Positions 1 through 8,624 of a stretch of DNA of 64,000 nt are shown in pieces (the first letter of the stretch is position 1; every line of letters starts with the position of its first letter). The stretch lies in the NCBI RefSeq assembly GCF_007827975.1, contig NZ_VITT01000029.1, one strand, 5' to 3'. Under the pieces are notes generated by a model. It saw nothing but the letters and a program-made list of their open reading frames with translations, was not told the DNA's origin and did not search any database. The stretch comes from Nitrospirillum viridazoti. GTDB taxonomy: Bacteria; Pseudomonadota; Alphaproteobacteria; Azospirillales; Azospirillaceae. The translations under genes were made by a program, and so were the position numbers.

Positions 1-2
1 TC

Positions 3-92
3 AAGGTCATCAAGCGCATGGCATACGGCTATCGCGACGACGCCTACTTCTTCCTCAAAATCAGGGACGCATTCCCCGGAAAAACGCGATGA
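3..92 (+). CDS. Transposase, C-terminal fragment (cut by window edge)
   Basis: An open frame runs in from the left edge and stops with TGA at 90-92, giving 29 residues. They include the stretch AYGYRDDAYFFLKIRDAFPG, which I recognise as the end of a DDE transposase, most likely ISL3-like. The start and catalytic core lie outside the window, so family and integrity cannot be judged. It marks the edge of a mobile element next to hemF. Confidence 0.6.
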   Translation, partial: KVIKRMAYGYRDDAYFFLKIRDAFPGKTR

Positions 93-286
93 ACCCTTTT
101 TATCGGGCTCCGGGGTGATGTCCTCGGGGCCCTTGTTTCGCCCTCAGACGGCTGGCGGACGCATCCGCGGTCCTTGTCTTGTTCTCGATTTCCAGTCCGC
201 CTTGCTCCCCGGAAATCTCCGGCGCCCGCGGTCGCGGGCTGCCAGCGGTTCTGCCGCTGGGGCGGCGTGCTAGGGTCAGGTCGCGC
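93..286. other. Intergenic region between transposase tail and hemF
   Basis: No convincing gene. Two short hairpins lie at about 222-237 and 242-260 just past the hemF stop (CCAGCGG/CCGCTGG and a GC-only stem), without a clear T-tract. The right end of the insertion element probably falls here, but I could not identify a terminal inverted repeat with confidence. Confidence 0.3.
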
Positions 287-1228
287 TTATGGCCACTTCA
301 CCTCGGGGGGCAGGCTCATCAGGATGGCCTCGATATTGCCGCCGGTCTTCAGGCCGAACAGCGTGCCCCGGTCGTGCAGCAGGTTGAACTCCACATACCG
401 GCCCCGGCGCACCAGCTGATGGTGGCGCTGCGCCTCCGTCCAGGGCAGGCCCAGGCGACGGCGCACGATCAAGGGATAGACGTCCAGGAAGGCCTGGCCC
501 ACGGCCTTGGTGAAGGCGAAGTCGGCCTCCCAGTCGCCGGTGTCGTGCCGGTCGTAGAAGATTCCGCCCACGCCGCGCGGCTCGTTGCGGTGGGGCAGGA
601 AGAAGTAGCGGTCGCACCACTCCTTGAAGCGGGCGTAGTAGTCGGCGCCGTGCGCGTCGCAGGCAGCCTTCAGCGCCGCGTGGAAGGTGGCGGCGTCCTC
701 CGCCGTCTCGGCGCTGTCCAGGAACATGGGCGTCAGGTCGGCGCCGCCGCCGAACCAGGCCTGCTCCGTCACCAGGTGGCGGGTGTTCATGTGCACCGCC
801 GGCACCAGGGGGCTGCGCATATGGGCCACCAGGCTGATGCCGCTGGCCCAGAAGCGGCCGGTGGCGGCCGCCCCCGGAATCTGGGCGCGGAATTCCTCGG
901 AGAAGGTGCCGTGGACGGTGGAGATGTTGACGCCCACCTTCTCGAACACCCGGCCGCGCATCAGCGACATGATGCCGCCGCCGCCCTTGGTCTCGCCATC
1001 ACTATCCGGTCGATCCCAGCTTTTGCGTTCGAACCGGCCCGGCGCGCCTTCGCCATAGGCGGGCAGGGCGGCCGCCTCATCCTCGATGGCTTCGAAGGCG
1101 GCGCAGATGCGGTCGCGCAGATGCTGGAACCAGGCGGATGCCCGGGCCTTGCGCTCCTCCGCCAGAGGGGCGTCGCCGGCCAGCACTTCGGCGGGCAGCA
1201 GGCTCGAGGACAGGGGAATGTCGGTCAT
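287..1228 (-). CDS. hemF: Oxygen-dependent coproporphyrinogen III oxidase
   Basis: Encodes 313 aa, the usual HemF length. It catalyses O2-dependent oxidative decarboxylation of coproporphyrinogen III to protoporphyrinogen IX in haem synthesis, in the cytosol. Family signatures are visible: a KGGGG loop near residue 81, the FGGGADLTP motif near 159-167, and C-terminal LLHDRGTLFGL followed by EAILMSLPP. The frame is open further upstream, but the ATG at 1228 gives the normal N-terminus; the longer reading would run into trmL. It lies 31 bp downstream of trmL on the same strand, so the two may be cotranscribed. Identification is firm; the start is inferred. Confidence 0.95.
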   Translation of the reverse strand: MTDIPLSSSLLPAEVLAGDAPLAEERKARASAWFQHLRDRICAAFEAIEDEAAALPAYGEGAPGRFERKSWDRPDSDGETKGGGGIMSLMRGRVFEKVGVNISTVHGTFSEEFRAQIPGAAATGRFWASGISLVAHMRSPLVPAVHMNTRHLVTEQAWFGGGADLTPMFLDSAETAEDAATFHAALKAACDAHGADYYARFKEWCDRYFFLPHRNEPRGVGGIFYDRHDTGDWEADFAFTKAVGQAFLDVYPLIVRRRLGLPWTEAQRHHQLVRRGRYVEFNLLHDRGTLFGLKTGGNIEAILMSLPPEVKWP

Positions 1229-1259
1229 CGATGGGTTCCAGGTAGGCAGGTTCCAGAGG

Positions 1260-1769
1260 TCAACGGGGCCAGGCGTCCAACTGGCGGACGGCCTCGCCCA
1301 CCACCATGGCGGCGGCCATGGCAACGTTGAGCGAGCGCAAGCCTGGGCGCAAGGGTATGGCGAGGCGGGCGTCCGCGGCGGCGTGCACCTCCTCCGGCAC
1401 ACCGGCCGATTCCCGGCCCAGCAGCAGGATGTCGTCCGGCTGGAAGACGAAATCGGTGTAGCACAAGGCTGCGCGGGTGGTCAGCAGCAGCAGACGGGGC
1501 GCGGGCCCACCCCGCCCCGGGGAAGGCTGCCCTGCGTCGCCCTGGGATTGACCGTTCGCCCGCCGACGCGTCTCGAACGTGGTCCAGGAGGTATGGCGCA
1601 CCAGATCCACACCCTCCAGGTAGTCCATGCCCGACCGGCGCAGGCGTTTATCGTCCAGAACGAATCCGCACGGCTCGATGATGTCGATGCCCACATTCAG
1701 GCAGGCGCCAAGGCGCATCAGGGTGCCGGCGTTCTGGGGGATGTCGGGTTGGTAAAGGGCGATCCGCAC
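1260..1769 (-). CDS. trmL: tRNA (cytidine(34)-2'-O)-methyltransferase, SPOUT family
   Basis: Encodes 169 aa with a GTG start. TrmL/YibK is a SAM-dependent SPOUT (trefoil-knot) enzyme that methylates the wobble 2'-OH of tRNA-Leu isoacceptors. Seen here: N-terminal ALYQPDIPQNAGTLMRLGAC, the GRESAGVPEEVH motif, and the C-terminal knot segment IPLRPGLRSLNVAMAAAMV. Oddity: about 20 Gly/Pro/Arg/Gln-rich residues (roughly 70-90) sit just before the LLLLTT strand, where TrmL proteins normally have a short loop. It is the promoter-proximal gene of the trmL-hemF pair and is divergent from petABC. Confidence 0.9.
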   Translation of the reverse strand: MRIALYQPDIPQNAGTLMRLGACLNVGIDIIEPCGFVLDDKRLRRSGMDYLEGVDLVRHTSWTTFETRRRANGQSQGDAGQPSPGRGGPAPRLLLLTTRAALCYTDFVFQPDDILLLGRESAGVPEEVHAAADARLAIPLRPGLRSLNVAMAAAMVVGEAVRQLDAWPR

Positions 1770-2057
1770 GGGAAAGTAGTCCGATAAGTTATTGGAAAGA
1801 CTAGCTCTTAAGCCGCCAAACCTTTCGCTTGTGCAGCTAAGAATAGCGTTGAGGGCACATTCATACGCTTCCCAAGGCCTTGGGGGGCATGTATATGGAT
1901 TTACCGCGACCGGACAAGACGCCGGCCGTCAACCTTATTCGCCGCGGGCCTGCGCAAGGCTGGTCCGCTTGGGTAAGGATATAAGAACATTGGGAAACCC
2001 TTGTGAGGCGGGCGCCGGGGCGTTTCAGGTGCCCCTGACTTCGAGGAGAAGCTTGGT
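1770..2057. promoter_or_regulatory. Divergent promoter region between trmL and petABC
   Basis: About 290 bp with no credible ORF, separating the divergent trmL-hemF and petABC units, so it must hold both promoters. A good Shine-Dalgarno (GAGGAG) lies 9-10 bp before the petA ATG. I could not assign -35/-10 elements with confidence. Confidence 0.4.
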
Positions 2058-2630
2058 ATGGCGGACACGACCCAGACGGCCGGGCATGGGCCGGGGAGCG
2101 GCTCTCACAGCGGCGGGGATCCCTCGCGCCGCGATTTCATATACTTGGCTGCCGCCGCGACCGGTGTCGTGGGCGCTGCCGTCACCGTGTGGCCCTTCAT
2201 CGACAGCCTGAACCCCGCGGCCGACACCCTGGCGCTGGCCAGCACCGATGTGGACCTGGCGCCGGTGCAGGTGGGGCAGTCCATCACCGTGACCTGGCGC
2301 GGCAAGCCGGTGTTCATCCGCCACCGGACGCCCGAGGAAATCAAGTCCGCCACGGACGTGAACGTCTCTGAATTGCGCGACCCGCAGAAGGATGCGGACC
2401 GCGCGAAGAAGCCGGAATGGCTGGTGGTCGTCGGCATCTGCACCCACCTGGGCTGCATCCCGCTGGGGCAGAAGAATTCCGATCCCCGCGGCGAGTACGG
2501 CGGCTGGTTCTGCCCCTGCCATGGTTCGGTCTATGACACATCCGGCCGCATCCGCAAGGGTCCCGCGCCGCGTAACCTGGAAGTGCCCAGCTACGCGTTC
2601 AAGACCGACACTTCGATCCGTATCGGCTAA
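2058..2630 (+). CDS. petA: Ubiquinol-cytochrome c reductase, Rieske iron-sulfur subunit
   Basis: Encodes 190 aa. It is the [2Fe-2S] subunit of cytochrome bc1 and carries electrons from ubiquinol to cytochrome c1 on the periplasmic face. The N-terminus has a twin-arginine-like SRRDF (23-27) followed by the anchoring hydrophobic helix (about 28-48), so Tat export is expected. Cluster ligands are visible in CTHLGC (128-133) and CPCHGS (152-157), with the disulfide cysteines C133 and C154 present. A GAGGAG ribosome site precedes the ATG. First gene of petABC, 23 bp before petB. Confidence 0.97.
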   Translation: MADTTQTAGHGPGSGSHSGGDPSRRDFIYLAAAATGVVGAAVTVWPFIDSLNPAADTLALASTDVDLAPVQVGQSITVTWRGKPVFIRHRTPEEIKSATDVNVSELRDPQKDADRAKKPEWLVVVGICTHLGCIPLGQKNSDPRGEYGGWFCPCHGSVYDTSGRIRKGPAPRNLEVPSYAFKTDTSIRIG

Positions 2631-2653
2631 GCCGGACCCCCAGGGAGCGAGAA

Positions 2654-3985
2654 ATGGCTCACGGCCCTTCATCCTCTTTCAAGAATCCGGTGGTCAACTG
2701 GCTCGACCAGCGGCTGCCGATCTTCACGATGATCCAGAAGGAATACGGGGTGTTTCCCACCCCGCGTAACTTCAACTACTTCTGGAACTTCGGCGCCATC
2801 GCCATGATCATGCTGGTGACGATGATCGTCTCCGGCATCGTGCTGGCGATGCACTACACGCCCAATACCAACCTGGCCTTCAACTCCGTCGAGCGCATCA
2901 TGCGCGACGTGAACTTCGGCTGGTTGATCCGCTACATCCACATGAACGGCGCGTCGTTCTTCTTCATCGCCGTTTACATCCACATCTTCCGCGGCCTCTA
3001 CTACGGCTCCTACAAGAAGCCGCGTGAGTTGCTGTGGATCATCGGCGTGGTGATCTTCCTGCTGATGATGGCCACGGCCTTCATGGGCTACGTGCTGCCG
3101 TGGGGCCAGATGAGCTTCTGGGGCGCCACCGTCATCACCAACCTGTTCTCGGCCCTGCCGCTGGTGGGCCAGGACATCGTGACCCTGCTGTGGGGCGGCT
3201 TCTCCGTCGACAACCCGACGCTGAACCGCTTCTTCGCCCTGCACTACCTGCTGCCCTTCGTCATCGCCGCCGTCGTGTTCCTGCATGTCGCGGCCCTGCA
3301 CATCACCGGGTCCAACAACCCGCTGGGGGTGGAACCCAAGGGCCCGCAGGACACGCTGCCCTTCCACCCCTACTACACGGTGAAGGACAGCTTCGGCACG
3401 GTGGTGTATCTGGCCATCTTCGCCGCCTTCGTGTTCTACGCCCCCAACTTCTTCGGTGAGCCGGACAACTACATCCAGGCGAACCCGATGGTGACCCCGC
3501 CGCACATCGTGCCGGAGTGGTACTTCCTGCCTTACTACGCGATCCTGCGCTCCATCACCTTCGACATCTCCATCCCCTTCACCGGGCTGAAGCTGATCGA
3601 GGCCAAGCTGGGCGGCGTCATCGCCATGTTCGGCTCCATCGCCATCCTGTTCATCCTGCCCTGGCTGGACACCTCGCCGGTGCGCAGCGCCCGCTTCCGT
3701 CCTATCTTCAAGAAGGGCATCCTGGCCTTCCTGGTCGCCTTCTTCCTGCTGATGTACGTGGGCGCCCAGACGGCCGACGCCGCCTGGCACCTGGGCGGCC
3801 TGGAAATCCCGCTGGTCTATGTCGGCCAGTTCGCCACCCTCGTATACTTCGGCTTCTTCCTGTCGCTGCCGTTCGTCGGCCTGATCGAGAAGCCCCTGCC
3901 GCTGCCGGCCAGCATCGCCAAGCCCGTTCTGGGCGGTGGGGCCTCGGCCGCCGGTGCTACCGCCAAGCCGATGGAGAAAGCCTGA
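2654..3985 (+). CDS. petB: Cytochrome b subunit of the bc1 complex
   Basis: Encodes 443 aa, a normal length for the undivided proteobacterial cytochrome b. This integral membrane subunit holds haems bL and bH and both quinone sites. Many hydrophobic helices are present, with the Qo-site signature VPEWYFLPYYAILR near residue 287, GYVLPWGQMSFWGATVITN in the cd region, and paired histidines in the second and fourth helices. A GGGAGCGAG-type ribosome site precedes the ATG. The TGA overlaps the petC ATG by one base (TGATG), so the two are translationally coupled. Confidence 0.98.
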   Translation: MAHGPSSSFKNPVVNWLDQRLPIFTMIQKEYGVFPTPRNFNYFWNFGAIAMIMLVTMIVSGIVLAMHYTPNTNLAFNSVERIMRDVNFGWLIRYIHMNGASFFFIAVYIHIFRGLYYGSYKKPRELLWIIGVVIFLLMMATAFMGYVLPWGQMSFWGATVITNLFSALPLVGQDIVTLLWGGFSVDNPTLNRFFALHYLLPFVIAAVVFLHVAALHITGSNNPLGVEPKGPQDTLPFHPYYTVKDSFGTVVYLAIFAAFVFYAPNFFGEPDNYIQANPMVTPPHIVPEWYFLPYYAILRSITFDISIPFTGLKLIEAKLGGVIAMFGSIAILFILPWLDTSPVRSARFRPIFKKGILAFLVAFFLLMYVGAQTADAAWHLGGLEIPLVYVGQFATLVYFGFFLSLPFVGLIEKPLPLPASIAKPVLGGGASAAGATAKPMEKA

Positions 3986-4767
3986 TGCGCCGTCTTCGGT
4001 CCCTGATCCTCGCCGGTCTCGTCGCCGTCGCTGCGGCCGCCCCCGCGGTCGCCAGCGAAGAGATGGAGTACCCGAAGAACGAATGGAGCCACGGTGGCGT
4101 CACCCGCGGTTTCAGCAACATCTTCGGCACCTTCGATCGCAAGGCGCTGCAGCGCGGCTTCCAGGTCTACAAGGAAGTCTGCTCCGCCTGCCATTCCATG
4201 AACCTGCTGTCGTACCGCAACCTCAGCGCGCTGGGGTACAACGAGGCGGAGATCACCGCCATCGCCGCCGGCTACGACATGACCGACGGGCCCAATGACG
4301 AGGGTGAGATGTTCACCCGCAAGGGCGTGCCGGCCGACCACTTCAAGGCCCCGTTCCCCAACGAGAAGGCCGCCGCCGCCGCCAATGGCGGCAAGGCCCC
4401 GCCGGATCTGTCGCTGATCGTGAAGGCGCGCAAGGGGGGTGAGGATTACATCGTCGCCCTGATGACCGGCTTCGAACCGGCCCCCGCCGGCTTCACCGTC
4501 CCATCGGGTGGCAACTACAACAAGGCCTTCCCCGGCCATGTCATCGCCATGCCGCCGCCCCTGTCGGACGGTGGCGTGACCTTCGCCGACGGCACCAAGG
4601 CCACGGTGGAGCAGCAGGCCAAGGATGTGGCGACCTTCCTCGCCTGGGCGGCCGAGCCCAACCTGGAGGCCCGCCACCAGATGGGCCTGAAGGTCATGAT
4701 CTTCCTGATCGTGCTGGCCGGCATCCTCTATGCCGCCAAGCGCGCCGTGTGGGCGGACCAGCACTAA
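3985..4767 (+). CDS. petC: Cytochrome c1 subunit of the bc1 complex
   Basis: Encodes 260 aa. It accepts electrons from the Rieske protein and passes them to soluble cytochrome c. The first 24 residues are a Sec signal peptide ending AVAS; the haem-binding CSACH lies at 66-70. A single C-terminal transmembrane anchor (VMIFLIVLAGILYAAKRAVW) follows the distal-ligand region (AMPPPLSDGG). The frame is open far upstream, but that part overlaps petB; the ATG at 3985 overlapping the petB stop gives a proper signal peptide. Last gene of the operon. Confidence 0.97.
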   Translation: MRRLRSLILAGLVAVAAAAPAVASEEMEYPKNEWSHGGVTRGFSNIFGTFDRKALQRGFQVYKEVCSACHSMNLLSYRNLSALGYNEAEITAIAAGYDMTDGPNDEGEMFTRKGVPADHFKAPFPNEKAAAAANGGKAPPDLSLIVKARKGGEDYIVALMTGFEPAPAGFTVPSGGNYNKAFPGHVIAMPPPLSDGGVTFADGTKATVEQQAKDVATFLAWAAEPNLEARHQMGLKVMIFLIVLAGILYAAKRAVWADQH

Positions 4768-4790
4768 GCCGGTTCCCCCATCAGGGCATG

Positions 4791-4830
4791 AAAAGGGGCG
4801 CTCCGGGATGACCGGGGCGCCCTTCCAGTT
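4791..4830. terminator. Hairpin between convergent petC and M48 protease genes
   Basis: AAGGGGCGC pairs with GCGCCCTT (one bulged G) around a loop of about 15 bases. Reading from the minus strand it is followed by TTTTC-type sequence, so it may end either transcript. The T-tract on the plus strand is weak. Confidence 0.45.
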
Positions 4831-4844
4831 TGGCGTGATATCGA

Positions 4845-5912
4845 TCAGATCTTGGCGGGGCAGGCGGCGTCGAAGGGGCGCAGCCGTTCCTCCGTCATGG
4901 GGTGGGTGGTCAGCCAGCTGGGGATGTGGCCGGCGATGGCCGCCGCCTGCTTCACCTCCGGGCTGTCCACGATCTTGCGCAAGGCGCGGGCGAAGGCGCA
5001 GGGGCTGCGCGGGTGCCCGTCTGGGCCTGGGTCCCGCGACAGCCAGGCCAGGGCGTCGGCGTCGGCCTCCGCCTCGAATTCCCGGGTAAAGCGCAGGTTC
5101 AGCAACAGCACGGGCGCCCCCACCAGGAAATGGCCGGCGGTGCTGGCATCGCCCACGGCCACGGCGGCCAGTACGGACAGGCCGCTGGCGCGCAGGGCCA
5201 GGCGCAGGCCGTGGCGGTGGCGCACGTGGCCCACCTCATGCGCCAGCACGGCCGCCACCTCTTCGTCATCCAGGATCTTCAGCAGCTGGTCGGTGACGAT
5301 GATGTCGCCGCCGGGCAGGGCGAAGGCGTTGGGACCGATCAGGGGGCTGTTCAGGAAATGCAGGTGGTAGGCCTCGCCATCCTGGGCACCCACCATGTCG
5401 GCCAGGATGCCGGCCAACCGCTTCTGGCGAGCGGGGTCGACGGTCGTCCGCTCCTTCTCATCCTGGAAGATCAGGCCCAGCCCGGCGTCGGTCAGCTTGC
5501 GCTCCACCCAGGGCGGTGTGTGCGCCGCCGCCAGGTCGGCGGCCTCGGGCACGCCCCAATACCAGGTGGCGGCCCCCAGGCCCAGCAGCACCGGCACGCT
5601 GGCCAGCGCCAAGCGCCACGACCCCTCCAGCCGGGACAGCAGGCCGGGCTTGTGGCCCAGCGCCGCCGCCAGCGGGCCGCCGCCGATGACCTCCAGCGTG
5701 TCGCCATTGGCGCAGTCGAACCGCCAATAGTCGCCGCCGACGGGCGGGACGATGGTCAGGGTATGCCGGGGCACTGTGCGCGCCTCATCCCCGTCCGTGC
5801 CGGACAGGACCAGCCCCTGGGGGCCGGCGCGCACGGTGACGATCTCCGCCCGTGACAGGCCGGCGCGGTACAGCCGGCCCGTCCAGGTGGCGTGCGACGC
5901 CTCGGCCGTCAA
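4845..5912 (-). CDS. M48-family zinc metalloprotease with N-terminal extension
   Basis: Encodes about 355 aa from an inferred TTG start at 5912 whose bases overlap the TGA of the upstream DUF898 gene (TTGA). The open frame continues upstream only inside that gene. A soluble beta-rich N-terminus (about 1-85) is followed by a membrane helix (SWRLALASVPVLLGLGAATW), then a peptidase domain with the zinc motif HEVGH in VAAVLAHEVGHVRHRH, and the third ligand region EFEAEADADALAWL. Such proteases (BepA/Oma1-like) act in envelope quality control. Coupling to a DUF898 membrane protein recalls the pairing seen in other proteobacteria. The substrate is unknown. Confidence 0.85.
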   Translation of the reverse strand: MTAEASHATWTGRLYRAGLSRAEIVTVRAGPQGLVLSGTDGDEARTVPRHTLTIVPPVGGDYWRFDCANGDTLEVIGGGPLAAALGHKPGLLSRLEGSWRLALASVPVLLGLGAATWYWGVPEAADLAAAHTPPWVERKLTDAGLGLIFQDEKERTTVDPARQKRLAGILADMVGAQDGEAYHLHFLNSPLIGPNAFALPGGDIIVTDQLLKILDDEEVAAVLAHEVGHVRHRHGLRLALRASGLSVLAAVAVGDASTAGHFLVGAPVLLLNLRFTREFEAEADADALAWLSRDPGPDGHPRSPCAFARALRKIVDSPEVKQAAAIAGHIPSWLTTHPMTEERLRPFDAACPAKI

Positions 5913-6994
5913 AAGCCGATCCCGACATCGATGTCGAAGAAGGCCGCCGCCTGGTCGCCAAACGCGCTGGTCTTGCTCTGCGCGCCGGCCACGAAGCTGT
6001 CCAGGCCGGTGGGGGCGTGGACCGTCAGGTGCTCCAGCACATAGCGGGCGGTACGGCAGCGGACCCAGGGGTAGGCGAAACCCAGGGTGAAGAGCAGCAG
6101 CAGACCGTTGCTGACGTACAGCCACAGCACCGGGCCCAGTTGCCAGTCGGCGGACAGGGTGACGTCCGCCAGGGACAGGCGCTGGACCACGGTCTTGGCC
6201 AGCCACAGGGCGATCAGAAGGGTCACCAGGAAAAGCCCGGCGTACAGCACCAACATCAGAAAGGGGGCTATCTGTGCGCTGGCTGGCGCTGGCCGGTGAT
6301 TGGCCACCGCATCCATCAAGGGATAGAGCATGGCGAACGCCGCGGCGGCGAACGCCAGGAGAGCCGCAGCCAGGATGAGGCCCAGCAGGTAGAAACGGCC
6401 CACGGCCGGCGCCATGCGCAGCGGCGTGGCGCCATAGCGGCTGTTGTCCACCATCCAACGGTACTGCTGGTGCAGGACGTAGGGATAGAGCAGGCCCAGG
6501 GTTATGCCGCCCAGGATGGGCAGGCCCAGGAAGTTGATGTAAGCCCCGCCCATGACGCCGGCCTCATGCGAGAAGCTGAAGCGCACGCCCCGGTAGGAGG
6601 TGACGCGCAGGCGAAAGCGCAGCGCCTTGACGATGATCCAAGGGCCCGCCACCAGCAGGACGGGGACGTACACCAGCGCATAGGGTGACTGGATCTTGGC
6701 CAGGATGGCATAAGGCACGAACAGGACCAGGACGATGATGCGCCCGATCAGGATGGACAGCGGGCGGGCGTGATAGCCGAATCGGGCGCCCGCCAGCTCG
6801 GTCGCCTCATGGAAATAGCGCTGGCTGCGCACCTTGGCCCAGGGCGAATAGATGCCCAGGGTGACGATGGTCAGCAGCAGGTTCACGATCCAGATCGGGA
6901 AATACTCACGGCCCGTCCCGTGGAAACGGAAGGCGTGCGAACCGCCATGCGCCGGGCTATCCGCGGCGTTGGACACATCGGCAGAGTCAGGCAT
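5909..6994 (-). CDS. DUF898 (YjgN-like) multi-pass inner-membrane protein
   Basis: Encodes about 361 aa. The DUF898 signature is visible near the start: FRFHGTGREYFPIWIVNLLL, then IYSPWAKVRSQRYF and GARFGYH. Several hydrophobic segments follow, with a second, similar half beginning around the LSADWQLG stretch. Function is unknown in this family. The ATG at 6994 puts the conserved FRFHG motif about 20 residues in; the longer reading runs into the divergent DUF924 gene. Its TGA overlaps the start of the M48 protease gene, so the two proteins are probably made in fixed ratio and may work together in the membrane. Confidence 0.85.
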   Translation of the reverse strand: MPDSADVSNAADSPAHGGSHAFRFHGTGREYFPIWIVNLLLTIVTLGIYSPWAKVRSQRYFHEATELAGARFGYHARPLSILIGRIIVLVLFVPYAILAKIQSPYALVYVPVLLVAGPWIIVKALRFRLRVTSYRGVRFSFSHEAGVMGGAYINFLGLPILGGITLGLLYPYVLHQQYRWMVDNSRYGATPLRMAPAVGRFYLLGLILAAALLAFAAAAFAMLYPLMDAVANHRPAPASAQIAPFLMLVLYAGLFLVTLLIALWLAKTVVQRLSLADVTLSADWQLGPVLWLYVSNGLLLLFTLGFAYPWVRCRTARYVLEHLTVHAPTGLDSFVAGAQSKTSAFGDQAAAFFDIDVGIGF

Positions 6995-7124
6995 TGTTCC
7001 CCCATGCGATAGCGCGGCCCGTTCCCCGGTCGGCCGCCTCGCCACTGTAGCTGAAATTTTGGTGAACGACACACGCAATGGATGCGATGTTGCGGGTTTG
7101 GCAATCCTGTCAAGGGTGGGCGGC

Positions 7125-7676
7125 ATGGGCGTGGTGACGGCGGCGGAGGTTCTGGCCTTCTGGTTTGAGGCGCTGACGCCGGACGATTGGTTTGACGGCG
7201 GGGCGGACATCGACGCGCGCATCCGCGACCGGCTGGCCGACAGCTATCACGCCGCGGCCGAAGGGACGCTGGACGCCTGGGCCGATACCTCGGACGGGGC
7301 GCTGGCCCTGCTGATCCTGCTGGACCAGGTGCCGCGCAACCTGTTCCGGGGCGACGCCCTGGCCTTCGCCACCGACGCGCGGGCGCAGGCGCTGGCCACC
7401 CGCGCGGTCGCCCGGGCGCAGGATTTGGAACAGCCGGTGGACCGGCGCCTGTTCTTCTACCTGCCGTTCGAGCATGCGGAGGAGATCGTGCTGCAGGATT
7501 GTTGCGTCGCCCTGGTGGCGGAGCGCATCGGCGCCGGCCGTCACCTGGACTATGCCGAGCGCCACCGCGAGGTCATCCGCCGCTTCGGCCGCTTCCCCCA
7601 CCGCAACGGCATCCTGGGTCGTACCTGCACAGCTGCGGAGCAAGAGTATCTGGCCCAACCGGGAGCGGGCTTCTAG
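7125..7676 (+). CDS. DUF924 family protein (TPR-like fold)
   Basis: Encodes 183 aa, the usual DUF924 length. Hallmarks are the N-terminal EVLAFWF, LALLILLDQVPRNLFRG, the FFYLPFEHAEE stretch and C-terminal RFGRFPHRN. Predicted to be an all-helical cytosolic protein; the family has no established biochemical role. The frame is open upstream, but the region before 7125 overlaps the divergent DUF898 gene start. GTG codons at 7131 and 7134 are alternative starts. No operon partner is evident. Confidence 0.88.
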   Translation: MGVVTAAEVLAFWFEALTPDDWFDGGADIDARIRDRLADSYHAAAEGTLDAWADTSDGALALLILLDQVPRNLFRGDALAFATDARAQALATRAVARAQDLEQPVDRRLFFYLPFEHAEEIVLQDCCVALVAERIGAGRHLDYAERHREVIRRFGRFPHRNGILGRTCTAAEQEYLAQPGAGF

Positions 7677-7783
7677 CGCTCACAACCCAAGACAAGCAAG
7701 CGGCGGGATGATGGCGTTGGTTGATGCCATTACAACCCGGAGTGCGCATGGTACAGTCCGCCTCCTGGACTTGGAGGTGCGGC

Positions 7784-8518
7784 ATGGGTGGGCGGTGGTC
7801 TTTTCGGGCGATGGCCATGGCATTGGCCCTGCTGCTGACGCCCTGCCCGTCGCGGGCGGCATCCGATGCCCCCATCCCTAGCGCCCGCCAAGTGAAGGCC
7901 GCGGTCGATGCGGGCGATTTGCCCAAGGCGGAGCGCCTACTGCGCGAAGTCATTCGGCGTCGTGGCGACAGCGCGCGGGCCCATTACCAACTGGGCCAGG
8001 TGTTGGGCCTGGAAGGCCACCATCTGGAGGCGGCCCAGGAACTGACGCTGTCTCGGCAAATCGATCCCGATCTGCATTTCGCCAAGCCTGCGGCTTTCCA
8101 GGAGCGCCTGGACCATGAACTGGCGCTGGTGCCGCCCCCTCCGCCGCCCGCACCCGTCGTCAATGAGACGGCCGCCGTTTCGCCTCCGTCACCCATAGTC
8201 CACCCGACGCAGGGTGGCCTTGACCCGGATTTAGTCCAGATCATCGTTATGTTGGTCTTGCTCGTCCTGACGAGCATCTTGTTTGTCGTGGTCGTGATGA
8301 AGGAGGGGGTTCGTGGCCGACGCCGCGACAGCCGAGTCATCATCGTCGGTCAGATGTCGATCACGGGAACAGCCGGTTCCGATGCCTCTCCGGGATTGGC
8401 CTTCGACCCTGGTTCCAGCGCTGGGCCGGGTGCCGGGGATTGGGGTGGCAGCAGCGGCGGTGGTGGCGCCACGTCGTTCGACAGCGGCTCGTCGAGAAGT
8501 GGCGATAGTTCTTGGTGA
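7784..8518 (+). CDS. Membrane-anchored TPR-like protein with Ser/Gly tail (paralog 1)
   Basis: Encodes about 244 aa. GGAGGTGC lies 6 bp before this ATG, which opens a signal peptide ending SRAA. Then comes a short helical repeat region (KAAVDAGDLPKAERLLREVI, then ARAHYQLGQVLGLEGHH), a Pro-rich linker, one transmembrane helix (LVQIIVMLVLLVLTSILFVV) and a Ser/Gly-rich end closing with SGDSSW. The next gene encodes a clear paralog with the same layout, so this is a tandem duplication. No named family recognised. The helical part resembles TPR hairpins and should sit outside the inner membrane. Confidence 0.75.
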   Translation: MGGRWSFRAMAMALALLLTPCPSRAASDAPIPSARQVKAAVDAGDLPKAERLLREVIRRRGDSARAHYQLGQVLGLEGHHLEAAQELTLSRQIDPDLHFAKPAAFQERLDHELALVPPPPPPAPVVNETAAVSPPSPIVHPTQGGLDPDLVQIIVMLVLLVLTSILFVVVVMKEGVRGRRRDSRVIIVGQMSITGTAGSDASPGLAFDPGSSAGPGAGDWGGSSGGGGATSFDSGSSRSGDSSW

Positions 8519-8624
8519 GGGAAGAGCAGGCGGGGGGATGACGGAAGTGAAGCTATCGCGTGTGAACCAGACGGATTACCATTCCACCAATCTTCATGCT
8601 GGCCGACAGAGGACAGGGATAAGC

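Noticed and set aside
179..1330. 383-codon plus-strand open frame opposite hemF
   Set aside because: Antisense shadow of hemF and trmL in GC-rich DNA; composition Gly/Ala/Arg/His-rich with no domain, no ribosome site.
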